In this document: piece by piece, positions 34,951 through 43,896 of the stretch
Layout of the letters: every line of letters starts with the position of its first letter
Position numbering within the stretch: position 1 is the stretch's first letter
Source of the DNA: an uncultured Desulfobacterales bacterium
Lineage (GTDB): Bacteria; Desulfobacterota; Desulfobulbia; Desulfobulbales; Desulfocapsaceae
Assembly: GCA_937915545.1 (NCBI GenBank)
Contig: CALGIJ010000012.1
Coordinates: 124,001-188,000, forward strand
Length of the DNA stretch: 64,000 nucleotides
Direction: 5' to 3'
Translations under genes and position numbers: made by a program
Notes under the pieces: model-generated
The model's input: only the letters and a program-made list of their open reading frames with translations
Databases searched by the model: none
Told to the model about the DNA's origin: nothing

Positions 34951-35526
34951 TCAGGCGTTGCCTATGACGTCCTCGAAGGTGACGATATCAATACCGTACT
35001 GCATGGCCGCCGCCCGCCACTTGAACTCGTCCGGGCTGTCGAAGATGATCTCGTCGCTGGCGGGAACGCTCAGCCAGCCGTTGGCCATGAGCTCGTGCTC
35101 CAGCTGCCCCGGCCCCCAGCCGGTATAGCCGAGAAGGAAAAGAAATTTTTTCGGTCCGCGGCCGCAGGCGATGTCCTCCAGCACCTTGGTCTCCCGGGTG
35201 AGGGAGATGGTGTCGCTGACATCGAGACGGTGTTCGGCGGCGTAGTCGGAGAGGTAGAGGATAAAAGCCGACTCCAGTTCCACCGGCCCGCCGATATAAA
35301 CCGGAGGCAGGTCGAAGTCCGGCACGGGCAGTCCGGCGCCGCGCAGCACCTCGGCCATGGTGAAGACAGCGTTGGGCTGGTTGACGGCCACCCCCATGGC
35401 CCCTTCGGGGGTATGGGCGCAGATGTAGATGACATGCTCCTCGAAGCGCGGATCGGGCATCTGCGGCGTCGATACCAGGAAGGTACCGGCCAGGGAGTTG
35501 CTCCCGTTCAATGTCTGTTCCTTCAT
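34951..35526 (-). CDS. YqgE/AlgH family protein
   Basis: A 191-residue member of the UPF0301 (YqgE/AlgH) family, conserved but of unclear function. LAGTFLVSTPQM near the N-terminus, GAMGVAVNQP, VYIGGPVE and LGYTGWGPGQLE are diagnostic. The start at 35526 is preferred because GGGAGGGAGG lies just upstream; a start 10 residues further up would bury this ribosome site. It leads the run with ykgJ and rlmH, and is divergent from glgB. Confidence 0.92.
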   Translation of the reverse strand: MKEQTLNGSNSLAGTFLVSTPQMPDPRFEEHVIYICAHTPEGAMGVAVNQPNAVFTMAEVLRGAGLPVPDFDLPPVYIGGPVELESAFILYLSDYAAEHRLDVSDTISLTRETKVLEDIACGRGPKKFLFLLGYTGWGPGQLEHELMANGWLSVPASDEIIFDSPDEFKWRAAAMQYGIDIVTFEDVIGNA

Positions 35527-35829
35527 CTGCCTCCCTCCCGAGGTTTTGATAGACACCTGGCCACAGCTGGTTGCATCTCGCGCCCCCCGAGGCGCTCCCC
35601 CCAGCCGGCCGCAGCTGCCGCCTCCTTTTTAGAAATTCTAGCAGAGTCACCTTCCCTCCGTCAAGCCGCAGCGGGGAAAGACCCCCGCAATGCCAACGCC
35701 TCCAGGCTGTGGGCGAGAATGGCGGTGACAAAGCGCCGGGGATAGCCTAGTATGATTGAAAAGGGTCGGTACGGCCGCCCCACGACCCTCCTCGGCGCCC
35801 CCCCGGCGCCACTTCCCGCCAGAGAGATC

Positions 35830-38034
35830 ATGAGCGACTTCCAGCGCATCGCCGCCTGCGACCACCACGACCCATTCGCCTTCCTCGGCAGCCACTTCGA
35901 CGTGCCGGGCCCTGGGCAGGTGACCATCCGCACCTTCCAGCCCCATGCCCGCGAGGTGTGCCTGCTCCACGGTGAGGCGTCCGTCCCCATGAACAGGGCC
36001 GAAGCCGAGGGGCTCTTCGAGGCGGTGATGAACCGCGACCAGCTCGCCGACCCCAACCTGGCCCCCTTTTCCTATCGTTTCGACATCATCTACCATAACG
36101 GGGCGAGATTCATCACCAACGACCCCTACCGCTTCCCGGTGCTCCTCGGCGAGCAGGACCGCTTCCTGTTCAACGCCGGCCGCAACTATCGTCTTTACGA
36201 CCATATGGGGGCGCACCCCACCCAGTGTCACCACATCGCCGGGGTGGTCTTCCGCGTCTGGGCCCCCAACGCCCGCGCCGTATCGGTAGTCGGCAACTTC
36301 AACGGCTGGGATGGGCGGACCCACCCGCTACGCTCGCTGGGGATCTCGGGGATCTGGGAGCTGTTCGTGCCCCATCTGGGCACGGGGGAATTTTACAAAT
36401 TTCATATCAGGACCCAGGAGGGCCAGGTGCTCATCAAGGCCGACCCCTTCCAGTTTTACGGCGAGCTGCGCCCCGGTACCGCCTCGCGGGTTCACGCCCT
36501 CCATACCTACCAATGGCACGACGAGGAGTGGCTTATGCGGCGTGCCACCGAGAAACCCTATAACCGGCCGCTCTCCATCTACGAGGTCCACCCCGGCTCG
36601 TGGCGCCGCGACCCAGCCAACCCGGAGCGCTTTCTCACCTTCGCCGAGTTGGCCGAGAGCCTCGTGCCTTACGCCCGCGACCTGGGCTTCACCCATATCG
36701 AGTTGATGCCGGTGATGGAGCATCCCCTCGACGAGTCCTGGGGCTACCAGGTCACCGCCCCCTACTCGCTGACCAGCAGGTACGGCACCCCCGACGAGTT
36801 CAAGCACTTCGTCGACACCTGCCACCGCCACGGCCTGGGGGTCATCCTTGACTGGGTGCCGGCCCACTTCCCCAAGGACGCGCACAGTCTCGGCCGTTTC
36901 GACGGCTCTTCGCTCTACGAACACGAGGACCAGCGCCGCGGCTCGCATCCCGAGTGGGGCACATACATCTACAACTACGGCCGCAACGAGGTCTCCAACT
37001 ACCTCATCGCCAACGCCCTCTTCTGGCTGGACCACTACCATGTCGACGGGCTGCGCGTCGACGCCGTCGCCTCGATGCTCTACCTCGACTACTCACGCCG
37101 CGACGGCGAGTGGCTGCCCAACCCTTACGGCGGCCGGGAAAACCTCGAGGCCATCGAGTTTCTCCGCCACCTCAACGCCATCGTCTACAGCCACCATCCC
37201 GACGCCCTGCTCATCGCTGAGGAATCGACAAGTTTCTACGGGGTCTCCAAGCCCACCCATCTCGGCGGCCTCGGCTTCGGCTTCAAATGGAACATGGGGT
37301 GGATGAACGACATCCTCGACTACTTCACCAAGGACCCGCTGTACCGCAAATACCACCACAACAATCTTACCTTTTCCATCATGTACGCCTTCGCCGAGAA
37401 CTTTATCCTGCCGCTCTCCCACGACGAGGTAGTGCACGGCAAGCGATCGCTGCTCGGCAAAATGCCCGGCGACCTGTGGCAGAAGTTCGCCAACCTCAGG
37501 CTGCTGCTGCTGACCATGTGGATGCATCCCGGCAAGAAACTGCTCTTCATGGGAGGGGAAATCGGCCAGTGGTCGGAGTGGTACTGCAAGAAGAGCCTCG
37601 ACTGGCACCTGCTGCAGGACAACCCTTACCACGCCGCGCTGCAGCGCTTCGTCGCCGACCTCAATCGCCTCTACCGCGAGCGGCCGGCATTGTGGGAGGA
37701 GGACTGCAGCCCCGACGGTTTCACCTGGCTCGACCTCGAAGACCGCAACAACTCGATCATCTCCTTCGCCAGATTCGCCAGCGGCCGGCGTCGCCATATG
37801 GTGACGGTGCTCAACTTTACCCCGCAGACCTTCACCGCCTATCGCGTCGGCCTGCCCGCCCTGTGCCGCTACCGGGTGGTCTTCTCCTCCAATAACCGAC
37901 TTTACGGTGGCAGTGACGAGGACATGGCGACGGTGTACCAGGCCACATCCACCCCCTATGCCCAGGGACCCTTCAGCGCTGAGATCGCCATCCCGCCCCT
38001 GGCGGGGGTCGTGCTCGAGCCGCTCGACGACTGA
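35830..38034 (+). CDS. glgB: 1,4-alpha-glucan branching enzyme
   Basis: Introduces alpha-1,6 branches into glycogen. It has 734 residues, the full-length two-CBM48 form. N1 and CBM48 domains span about 10-105 and 130-225, followed by the GH13 barrel with nucleophile D411 in GLRVDAVASML, acid E464 in LIAEES and LSHDEVVHGK (529-538). The ATG at 35830 gives the family's usual N-terminus; the open frame runs 26 codons further upstream. No other glycogen gene (glgA, glgC, glgP) is in the window. Confidence 0.95.
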   Translation: MSDFQRIAACDHHDPFAFLGSHFDVPGPGQVTIRTFQPHAREVCLLHGEASVPMNRAEAEGLFEAVMNRDQLADPNLAPFSYRFDIIYHNGARFITNDPYRFPVLLGEQDRFLFNAGRNYRLYDHMGAHPTQCHHIAGVVFRVWAPNARAVSVVGNFNGWDGRTHPLRSLGISGIWELFVPHLGTGEFYKFHIRTQEGQVLIKADPFQFYGELRPGTASRVHALHTYQWHDEEWLMRRATEKPYNRPLSIYEVHPGSWRRDPANPERFLTFAELAESLVPYARDLGFTHIELMPVMEHPLDESWGYQVTAPYSLTSRYGTPDEFKHFVDTCHRHGLGVILDWVPAHFPKDAHSLGRFDGSSLYEHEDQRRGSHPEWGTYIYNYGRNEVSNYLIANALFWLDHYHVDGLRVDAVASMLYLDYSRRDGEWLPNPYGGRENLEAIEFLRHLNAIVYSHHPDALLIAEESTSFYGVSKPTHLGGLGFGFKWNMGWMNDILDYFTKDPLYRKYHHNNLTFSIMYAFAENFILPLSHDEVVHGKRSLLGKMPGDLWQKFANLRLLLLTMWMHPGKKLLFMGGEIGQWSEWYCKKSLDWHLLQDNPYHAALQRFVADLNRLYRERPALWEEDCSPDGFTWLDLEDRNNSIISFARFASGRRRHMVTVLNFTPQTFTAYRVGLPALCRYRVVFSSNNRLYGGSDEDMATVYQATSTPYAQGPFSAEIAIPPLAGVVLEPLDD

Positions 38035-38059
38035 CCCATTTTCGCACAAAGGAACAGCC

Positions 38060-38242
38060 ATGCCGGAGAGCACCATCTATCCCCCCGGAGACAAGATCAA
38101 GAAAGCCGTGCAGGCCTTCTGCCGACTCCTTCAGGAAAAACCCCACAAGACACGCCGCCAGTTGCTCGAAGAGGTGGCGATGCAGTTCGATCTCTCGCCC
38201 AGCGAGTGCCTCTTTCTCGAGCGTCATCTCGAGAAAGAGTGA
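38060..38242 (+). CDS. Hypothetical 60-residue protein downstream of glgB
   Basis: A small charged helical protein: KIKKAVQAFCRLLQEKPHKT, then RRQLLEEVAMQFDLSPSECLFLERHL. It has no membrane segment. The AAAGGA 6-7 bases before the ATG and the 25-base distance from glgB support a real, co-transcribed gene. The second half resembles a short helix-turn-helix, but this is not sure. I know no function. Confidence 0.7.
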   Translation: MPESTIYPPGDKIKKAVQAFCRLLQEKPHKTRRQLLEEVAMQFDLSPSECLFLERHLEKE

Positions 38243-38276
38243 GCAGGGGTGGTGATGACGGGAAGGCTGGGGCGGC

Positions 38277-40562
38277 TCAGGCGGCGCGGAGCAGCTCAAG
38301 GTAGAAGGCCAGGGTCTGCTCGCACATCGCCTGGGCGGTGAACATCTCCGACACCCGGGCGCGGCCGTTTTCCCCATAACGCTGCAGTTCAGCGGGGCTC
38401 ATCGTCAGCGCCTCGTCGATGGCCCGCGCCAGGGCATGCGGGTCGGACGGCTGCACCAGCCAGCCGTTCACCCCCGGCAGCACCGTCTCCAGGCTGCCGC
38501 CATGGGCGGTGGCGATGACCGGCCTGCCCATGGCCATTGCCTCGACGGTGGTCCGCCCGAAGGCCTCGGGTTCGATGGAGGAGGTGGAGAGGACGATGTC
38601 GGCGAGAGAGAAGGCGGCCGGCATGTCGTTGCAGTGGCCGACGAGGCGCACTTTGTCGGCGAGATGATGCTTGTCGATGAACGAGGTCAGTTCGGCGGTG
38701 TAGCCGGGATTGTCCTTGACATCGCCCACCAGCAGGGCGAGATAGTCGCTCTTGCGCACCTGAAGAAGACTCTGCAGGAAGAGCTCCTGGCCTTTGAGCC
38801 GGGTCAGGCGGCCAGGCAGCATGAGAATCGGCCGCCCCTGCTCGATACCCCAGGCCTCGGCCAAGGCCGCCACCCGCTGTGGCTCCACCAGATGGGGGGC
38901 GAAGGACTCGGCGTCGACGCCGCGAAAGATGAGCCGTACGTTGTCACGGCGCCGGTATTTTTCAAGGATATGCTTCTTGATGCTGTCGGAGACGGCGATC
39001 ACCCCGTCCCCCTTGGTCATGATCGCCGAGTAGGCATTGACCGAGTAGAAGCCGTGAAAGGTGGTGACCAGCAAGGGTCGGTTACGCCTGGGCAGGGTCA
39101 GCCAGGCGACATAGCCGATCCATGCCGGCATGCGCGAGCGCAGGTGGAGCACATCGACCCGGTGCAGCTTCATGAGGCGGCGCAGGGGCCAGATATGAAG
39201 GAGGGCGACGGGACTCTTTGAGCCGATATTGCGCTTGAAATGGAGGCTGCCCTCCTTCTCCAGCTGCGGTACGAGACGGCCGCCGCCGGAGACCACCAGC
39301 GAGCGATGGCCATGGCGTACGAGAAAACGGCCCATTTCCACCGTGCCCCGCTCGACGCCGCCGCTGTTCAGCTCCGGCAGCAGCTGCATGACAGTGACCT
39401 TTTCGCGCTTTCTCGCCCGGCGCCGCTCCCCGTCTGCTTCACGATAGAGGGCCAGCGTCTTCTCGCACATCGCTTTGGCGGTGAAGCGTTCGTTGACCCA
39501 GCGCCGCCCCTCCTCCCCCATGCGCCGCGCCCGCCAGCTGTCGTCGAGGGCCTCGCTGACCGCACTGGCCATGGCATCGGCATCGAGCGGCGGCACCAGC
39601 CAGCCGGTGACGCCGGGCAGCACCGTCTCGAGACTGCCGCCGTGGGCGGTGGCCACCACCGGCTTGCCCATGGCCATGGCCTCGATGGCCACCTTGCCGA
39701 AGGCCTCGGGCTGGGTCGAAGAGGCCGAGACCACCACGTCGGCAAGCATCAGGGCTGCCGGCATGTCGCTGCAATGGCCGACCAATCGTACCTTGTCCTC
39801 GAGAGCATGAAACCTCACCTGCTCGCGCAGGCGCTTGGTAAAGGAGCTGTTCTCCTCGGTGTCGCCAATGAGCAGGCAGACGAAGGGCCGCTCCTTGATG
39901 CGCACCAGGCTCTCGAGGAAGAGATCCTGTCCTTTCCATTGGGTCAGACGACCGGGCAGGACGATGACAGGAATCCCCTCGTGATGCAACAGCCAGCGTC
40001 GTCGCAGGGTGTCGATGCGCTCCGCCGAGACCGCTTCCGGGGAGAAGGCGCTTACGTCGAAACCGCCATGGATGAGGGCGATACGCTGCGGGTCGATGGG
40101 ATAGTTGTCGATGATATGCTGCTTGATGGTCTCGGAAACGGCGGCGACTCGCTCTCCCCTGGTCATGATGCGCGAGTAGGAGTTGACCGAATAGAAGCCG
40201 TGGAAGGTGGTGATCAACGAGGGCCGGCGCTCCTCCGGCAGCAGCCTCCAGGCGAGGTAGCCGATCCACGCCGGCAGGCGTGAGCGCAGATGGAGGATAT
40301 CGACCCGCTCCTCCTCGAGAAAGCGGCGCAGCTTGTTGACGTATTTGAGGCAACGCAGGCTCTTTTCGCCAATATGGGGCCAGTGCACGTGGGTGCAGCC
40401 ATGCCTGGTGAGCTGCGGCACGAGGCGGCCGCCGCCGGAAATAACCAGGGAGCGATGGCCATTCTGGGCCAGATAGATGGCCAGGTCGAGGGTCTCCCCC
40501 TCGACGCCGCCCTCGTCCAGTTCCGGGAGTACCTGCACCACCGTCAAGCGTTCGCCTGCCAT
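38277..40562 (-). CDS. Tandem double GT4-type glycosyltransferase
   Basis: A 761-residue protein made of two consecutive GT-B (GT4-like) glycosyltransferases. Both halves open with a VxQxLPEL(D/N)xGGVE acceptor-site segment (near residues 7 and 392) and share GGGRLVPQL, DxLHLRSR(L/M)PAWIGY, TTFHGFYSVN, VRLVGHCxDMPAA, EAFGxxxxEAMAMG and GWLVxP. The EAFG-type sugar-nucleotide motif is intact in both. The ATG at 40562 is chosen because the N-terminal domain starts there; it lies inside the ELM1-like gene by 19 bases. Probably makes lipopolysaccharide or another envelope glycan. Confidence 0.88.
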   Translation of the reverse strand: MAGERLTVVQVLPELDEGGVEGETLDLAIYLAQNGHRSLVISGGGRLVPQLTRHGCTHVHWPHIGEKSLRCLKYVNKLRRFLEEERVDILHLRSRLPAWIGYLAWRLLPEERRPSLITTFHGFYSVNSYSRIMTRGERVAAVSETIKQHIIDNYPIDPQRIALIHGGFDVSAFSPEAVSAERIDTLRRRWLLHHEGIPVIVLPGRLTQWKGQDLFLESLVRIKERPFVCLLIGDTEENSSFTKRLREQVRFHALEDKVRLVGHCSDMPAALMLADVVVSASSTQPEAFGKVAIEAMAMGKPVVATAHGGSLETVLPGVTGWLVPPLDADAMASAVSEALDDSWRARRMGEEGRRWVNERFTAKAMCEKTLALYREADGERRRARKREKVTVMQLLPELNSGGVERGTVEMGRFLVRHGHRSLVVSGGGRLVPQLEKEGSLHFKRNIGSKSPVALLHIWPLRRLMKLHRVDVLHLRSRMPAWIGYVAWLTLPRRNRPLLVTTFHGFYSVNAYSAIMTKGDGVIAVSDSIKKHILEKYRRRDNVRLIFRGVDAESFAPHLVEPQRVAALAEAWGIEQGRPILMLPGRLTRLKGQELFLQSLLQVRKSDYLALLVGDVKDNPGYTAELTSFIDKHHLADKVRLVGHCNDMPAAFSLADIVLSTSSIEPEAFGRTTVEAMAMGRPVIATAHGGSLETVLPGVNGWLVQPSDPHALARAIDEALTMSPAELQRYGENGRARVSEMFTAQAMCEQTLAFYLELLRAA

Positions 40563-41539
40563 ATCCTGAGAATCCTCTCGGCGCAACGCTGCGCCTCGTT
40601 GAAGTATTGGTCTGTTTCCTGCCAGCCCTCGCCGACCCGCCAGCGCGCAAAGGGCAGCACCAGCCCCCGGTGAAGCAGCAGCTCCTCGTTGCGGCGAAAC
40701 TTGGCCGCGCCCCGCTCCCAGCGCACCGGCAGGAGGCCGACACGGCAGCCGGCGCTCAGCGCCTCGTATACCATGGAGATGGAATCGGCGCTCACCCACA
40801 CCGTGGCGCTGTCGACATAGCGCTCCTCGATCCAACCTCTGGCGGTGTGGCGGTAGTCGAAAAACTCGACATGGTTGTGGAGTTCGGCCAGCCTGGCCAA
40901 GCCCCGCGCCGTCTCCTCCGGCGTACGCGGCGAGGAGGTCAACGTCCAGTGCATCTGGCGCTCCCGCTCCACCAGCTCACCTGCCATGGCGATCATTTCC
41001 TCGGAATGCCAGCTGTGGCTGCGGCGATCAACGCCGCCCAGGGCGATGAGGCCGCAGTCATGGCGATGGCGGCGCAGATCGACGCTGCAGTTGGGGGCGC
41101 CGAGGGTGCAGAAGACGTTGCCCCCTTCGGAAAGGCCGTCATGCACCGGCACCAGACAGAGATCGAATCGCCTGCGCAGGAAGGCAAGCGGCGACATGCA
41201 GACCACCGCCGGGGCACCCTGGGCTTTCTTGGCGAGGAGCATGGCGAGATGGCTGCGGCTGCCGGCGCCCAGCAGCAGGTCGGCAGGTGGATAGGCCTCG
41301 CCCCGCCACGATAGTGGCGAGAGCAGGGCCAGCAGCTGGATGATGCGCTTCAGCGGCGAGAGGGCCGAGACATCGACGGTCACCACCTCCACCGCCACCA
41401 TGCCTGCCAGCGCCTGGATAATACCCCGGCTCTGCTTCTCATGCCCGGGGCGGCCGTCGCAGAAGAGGGCGACGCGCAGCAGACCCCGGTCCCGCCAGGA
41501 GGCAGGCGACGGATGCAACTGGGAAGACCGCAGGATCAC
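40544..41539 (-). CDS. ELM1/GtrOC1-family (DUF1022) putative nucleoside-diphosphate-sugar epimerase/glycan protein
   Basis: A 331-residue protein of the ELM1 family (named after plant mitochondrial fission factors), found in proteobacteria near LPS genes. GRPGHEKQSRGIIQAL, GAGSRSHLAMLLAKK, ALGGVDRRSHSW and VSADSISMVYEALSAG match the family, which has a GT-B-like fold. Biochemical role is not settled. It starts with GTG that overlaps the PilB stop (GTGA), and overlaps the tandem glycosyltransferase by 19 bases, so the three are coupled. Confidence 0.82.
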   Translation of the reverse strand: MILRSSQLHPSPASWRDRGLLRVALFCDGRPGHEKQSRGIIQALAGMVAVEVVTVDVSALSPLKRIIQLLALLSPLSWRGEAYPPADLLLGAGSRSHLAMLLAKKAQGAPAVVCMSPLAFLRRRFDLCLVPVHDGLSEGGNVFCTLGAPNCSVDLRRHRHDCGLIALGGVDRRSHSWHSEEMIAMAGELVERERQMHWTLTSSPRTPEETARGLARLAELHNHVEFFDYRHTARGWIEERYVDSATVWVSADSISMVYEALSAGCRVGLLPVRWERGAAKFRRNEELLLHRGLVLPFARWRVGEGWQETDQYFNEAQRCAERILRIWQANA

Positions 41540-43800
41540 TGGCGATCCGCGTGGGGGTTGCCACCGGGGGGAGCGCCGGGCGGCGGCGGTCTGCGCACGC
41601 CGCCGCCGGCGAGTTTGACGATGATCTGATTCGACTTCTGCAGGCGTTTGGTCATGGTGCGGAAGATATGGCGAGACACGTCGGGGTATTTATCGATGAT
41701 CTCCTCGAGCTTGTCGCCGGGGAAGCGCTTGACCGTCGACCTCCCCTGGGAGATTATCGAGGCGGTGCGCTGCTCCCCGGTGATGGAGGCCATCTCCCCG
41801 AAGTATTCCCCGGGCTCGGTGAGTTCGGCGATCTTCTTGCCGCCCTTGACCACAGTCAGGGCGCCGCGGATGAGCTTGAAGAAATCGATGTCCTTGTTAC
41901 CCTCGCGGATGATGACATCGCCGTCCTCGTAGTTCTCCTGGTCGGGATTAACGAGATAGGCGGGCAGGCTCTCGCGGTGAGCGACGGTGCGGCGCAGGGC
42001 CTCCTCCACCGAGGTCACCCCCTGACGCACCTTTTGCAGTGCGGCGTCGCGCAGCGTGGTCATGCCTTCCTGGATGGCGACCTTGCGCAGCTGATCCTCG
42101 GGCACCTCGGCGCTGATCGCCTTGGCCACCTCGTCGGTGACCTCCATGAGCTCGAAGAAGCCCACCCGGCCCTTGTAGCCGAGGTTGTTGCACTCGGGGC
42201 AGCCGGCCGCGCCGTAGATGGTCAGGGAGTCGAGTTCCTCTTCACGGAAGCCGGCCTTGAGCAGTTCTTCGGGCTCGTATTTGACCACCTTCTTGCAGTT
42301 GCTGCACAGCCGCCGCCCCAGGCGCTGCGAGAGCACCATGGTCACCGACGAGGCGAGCATATAGGGGGGAATACCGATGTCGACGAGGCGGCCGATGGTG
42401 GCGGCGCTGTCGTTGGTATGCAGGGTGGAGAAGACGAGATGGCCGGTCATGGCGGCCTTGATGGCGATCTCGGCGGTATCGATGTCGCGGATCTCGCCGA
42501 CCATAATGATGTCCGGGTCCTGCCGCAGGAAGGCCTTGAGGGCCGCGGCGAAGGTCATGCCGACTTCCTTGTGGACATTGACCTGGTTGATGCCCTTGAA
42601 GTTGAACTCCACCGGGTCCTCGGCGGTGAGGATCTTGATGTCCTCGTTGTTCATCGAGTTGAGGGCGGAGTAAAGGGTCACCGTCTTGCCGGAACCGGTA
42701 GGACCGGTGACGAGGAGCAGCCCCTGGGGGCGGCCAAGGCAGCGCTTGAGCATCTCGAAAGTCTTCTCCTCGAAACCCAGCCGGGTGAGGTCGACGTTGA
42801 GCGAGGCCTTGTCGAGGATTCGCAGAACCACTGACTCGCCGAAGAGGGTAGGCAGCGAGGAGACGCGGAAGTCCACCGAGCGGTTCTTGCCCATGCGCAT
42901 CTTGATGCGCCCGTCCTGGGGCACCCGACGCTCGGTGATATCGAGACCGGAGAGGATTTTGAGGCGGGCGACCAGGGCGTTCTTGATGGTCAGCGGCAGG
43001 TTCATCGTCTTGAAGAGGGCGCCGTCCTTACGGTACCTGACCTGCATCGACTTCTCGTAGGGCTCGACATGGATGTCGGAGATACCGTCCTGCACCGCCT
43101 TGATGAGGATGCCGTTGACCAGCTTGATGATCGGCGCGTCGGAGGCGGCGAACTGCTCGCCGATGTCGTCACTGGAATCACCCTCGATCTCGAAGTCGTC
43201 GGCGGCCTCGGCGACGATGGAGCCGAAGTCGTCGACCTGGGTGACCTCCAGTTCGCCGCTGGTCTCCTCGACATGACCGAGCAGCGACTTGGCCTCCTCG
43301 TCGTCGATGCCGTAGTATTTGCGATAGGCCTCGACAATATCCGACTCGGTGGAGACGCACACCGAGAGTTCCTTGCTGACGAGGTTCTGCAGCTCCTCCA
43401 CGGCCGTACTGTCGGAGGGCTCGGACATGGTGATCTGCAGGGTGTTGCCGGCCATGCGCAGCGGGAAGGCCATGTACTGTTTGGCCTCGCTGTAAGGCAG
43501 CAGCTTCAGGGCGTCTTTCGAGGGCGGCTCGTTCTTGATGACCACCGCCGGGTAGTTATGTTGGCGGCTGAGGAAATTGACGACGGTATTCTCATCGATA
43601 TACTCCAGCTGGCGGAGAATGGTGCTCAACCGTCCGCCGCTCTTCTGGAGGATCTTCTTGGCGGTCTCCAGCTGGCTCGGGGTGATGTAACCCGCCTTGC
43701 TGAGCAGCTCGCCGATCTTGATCTTGCCTGCCCCGGACTGGTCCTTGACAGTCTTTTTCATCGATGACTTGCGGAGCGTGTCGTCACTTCTCAGTGCCAT
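41536..43800 (-). CDS. pilB: GspE/PilB-type assembly ATPase with C-terminal cyclic-nucleotide-binding domain
   Basis: A 754-residue secretion/type IV pilus extension ATPase. An N-terminal MshEN domain (about 25-165) precedes the ATPase with Walker A GPTGSGKT (366-373), AEDPVEF, VGEIRD and TGHLVFSTLHTND. The tetracysteine zinc site is CSNC (499-502) and CPEC (534-537). Unusually a cNMP-binding domain follows (about 617-722) with the phosphate cassette FGEMASITGEQRTAS (667-681), then a Pro/Gly tail. ATG 43800 is used with an upstream GAGG; ATG 43761 is possible. Its stop overlaps the ELM1-like start. No other pilus genes are nearby. Confidence 0.9.
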   Translation of the reverse strand: MALRSDDTLRKSSMKKTVKDQSGAGKIKIGELLSKAGYITPSQLETAKKILQKSGGRLSTILRQLEYIDENTVVNFLSRQHNYPAVVIKNEPPSKDALKLLPYSEAKQYMAFPLRMAGNTLQITMSEPSDSTAVEELQNLVSKELSVCVSTESDIVEAYRKYYGIDDEEAKSLLGHVEETSGELEVTQVDDFGSIVAEAADDFEIEGDSSDDIGEQFAASDAPIIKLVNGILIKAVQDGISDIHVEPYEKSMQVRYRKDGALFKTMNLPLTIKNALVARLKILSGLDITERRVPQDGRIKMRMGKNRSVDFRVSSLPTLFGESVVLRILDKASLNVDLTRLGFEEKTFEMLKRCLGRPQGLLLVTGPTGSGKTVTLYSALNSMNNEDIKILTAEDPVEFNFKGINQVNVHKEVGMTFAAALKAFLRQDPDIIMVGEIRDIDTAEIAIKAAMTGHLVFSTLHTNDSAATIGRLVDIGIPPYMLASSVTMVLSQRLGRRLCSNCKKVVKYEPEELLKAGFREEELDSLTIYGAAGCPECNNLGYKGRVGFFELMEVTDEVAKAISAEVPEDQLRKVAIQEGMTTLRDAALQKVRQGVTSVEEALRRTVAHRESLPAYLVNPDQENYEDGDVIIREGNKDIDFFKLIRGALTVVKGGKKIAELTEPGEYFGEMASITGEQRTASIISQGRSTVKRFPGDKLEEIIDKYPDVSRHIFRTMTKRLQKSNQIIVKLAGGGVRRPPPPGAPPGGNPHADRQ

Positions 43801-43844
43801 AGGCCTCAACCAAACGGAAAAACTCCATACCGGGTTACCCGCCG

Positions 43845-43859
43845 GCCGCCACTGGCGGC
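43845..43859. repeat. Short hairpin between thyX and pilB
   Basis: GCCGCC and GGCGGC arms around a 3-base loop, in the 96 bases between the two minus-strand genes. On the minus strand a GTTTTT stretch follows only about 25 bases later. It may attenuate thyX read-through, but it is not a convincing intrinsic terminator. Confidence 0.3.
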
Positions 43860-43896
43860 AGGGCCCGCGTGTCGATTGTTACTATAAGTCGTATTC

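Noticed and set aside
40563..40835. 91-residue N-terminal extension of the double glycosyltransferase
   Set aside because: It runs through the ELM1-like gene in another frame and has shadow-type composition; the GT-B fold begins at 40562.
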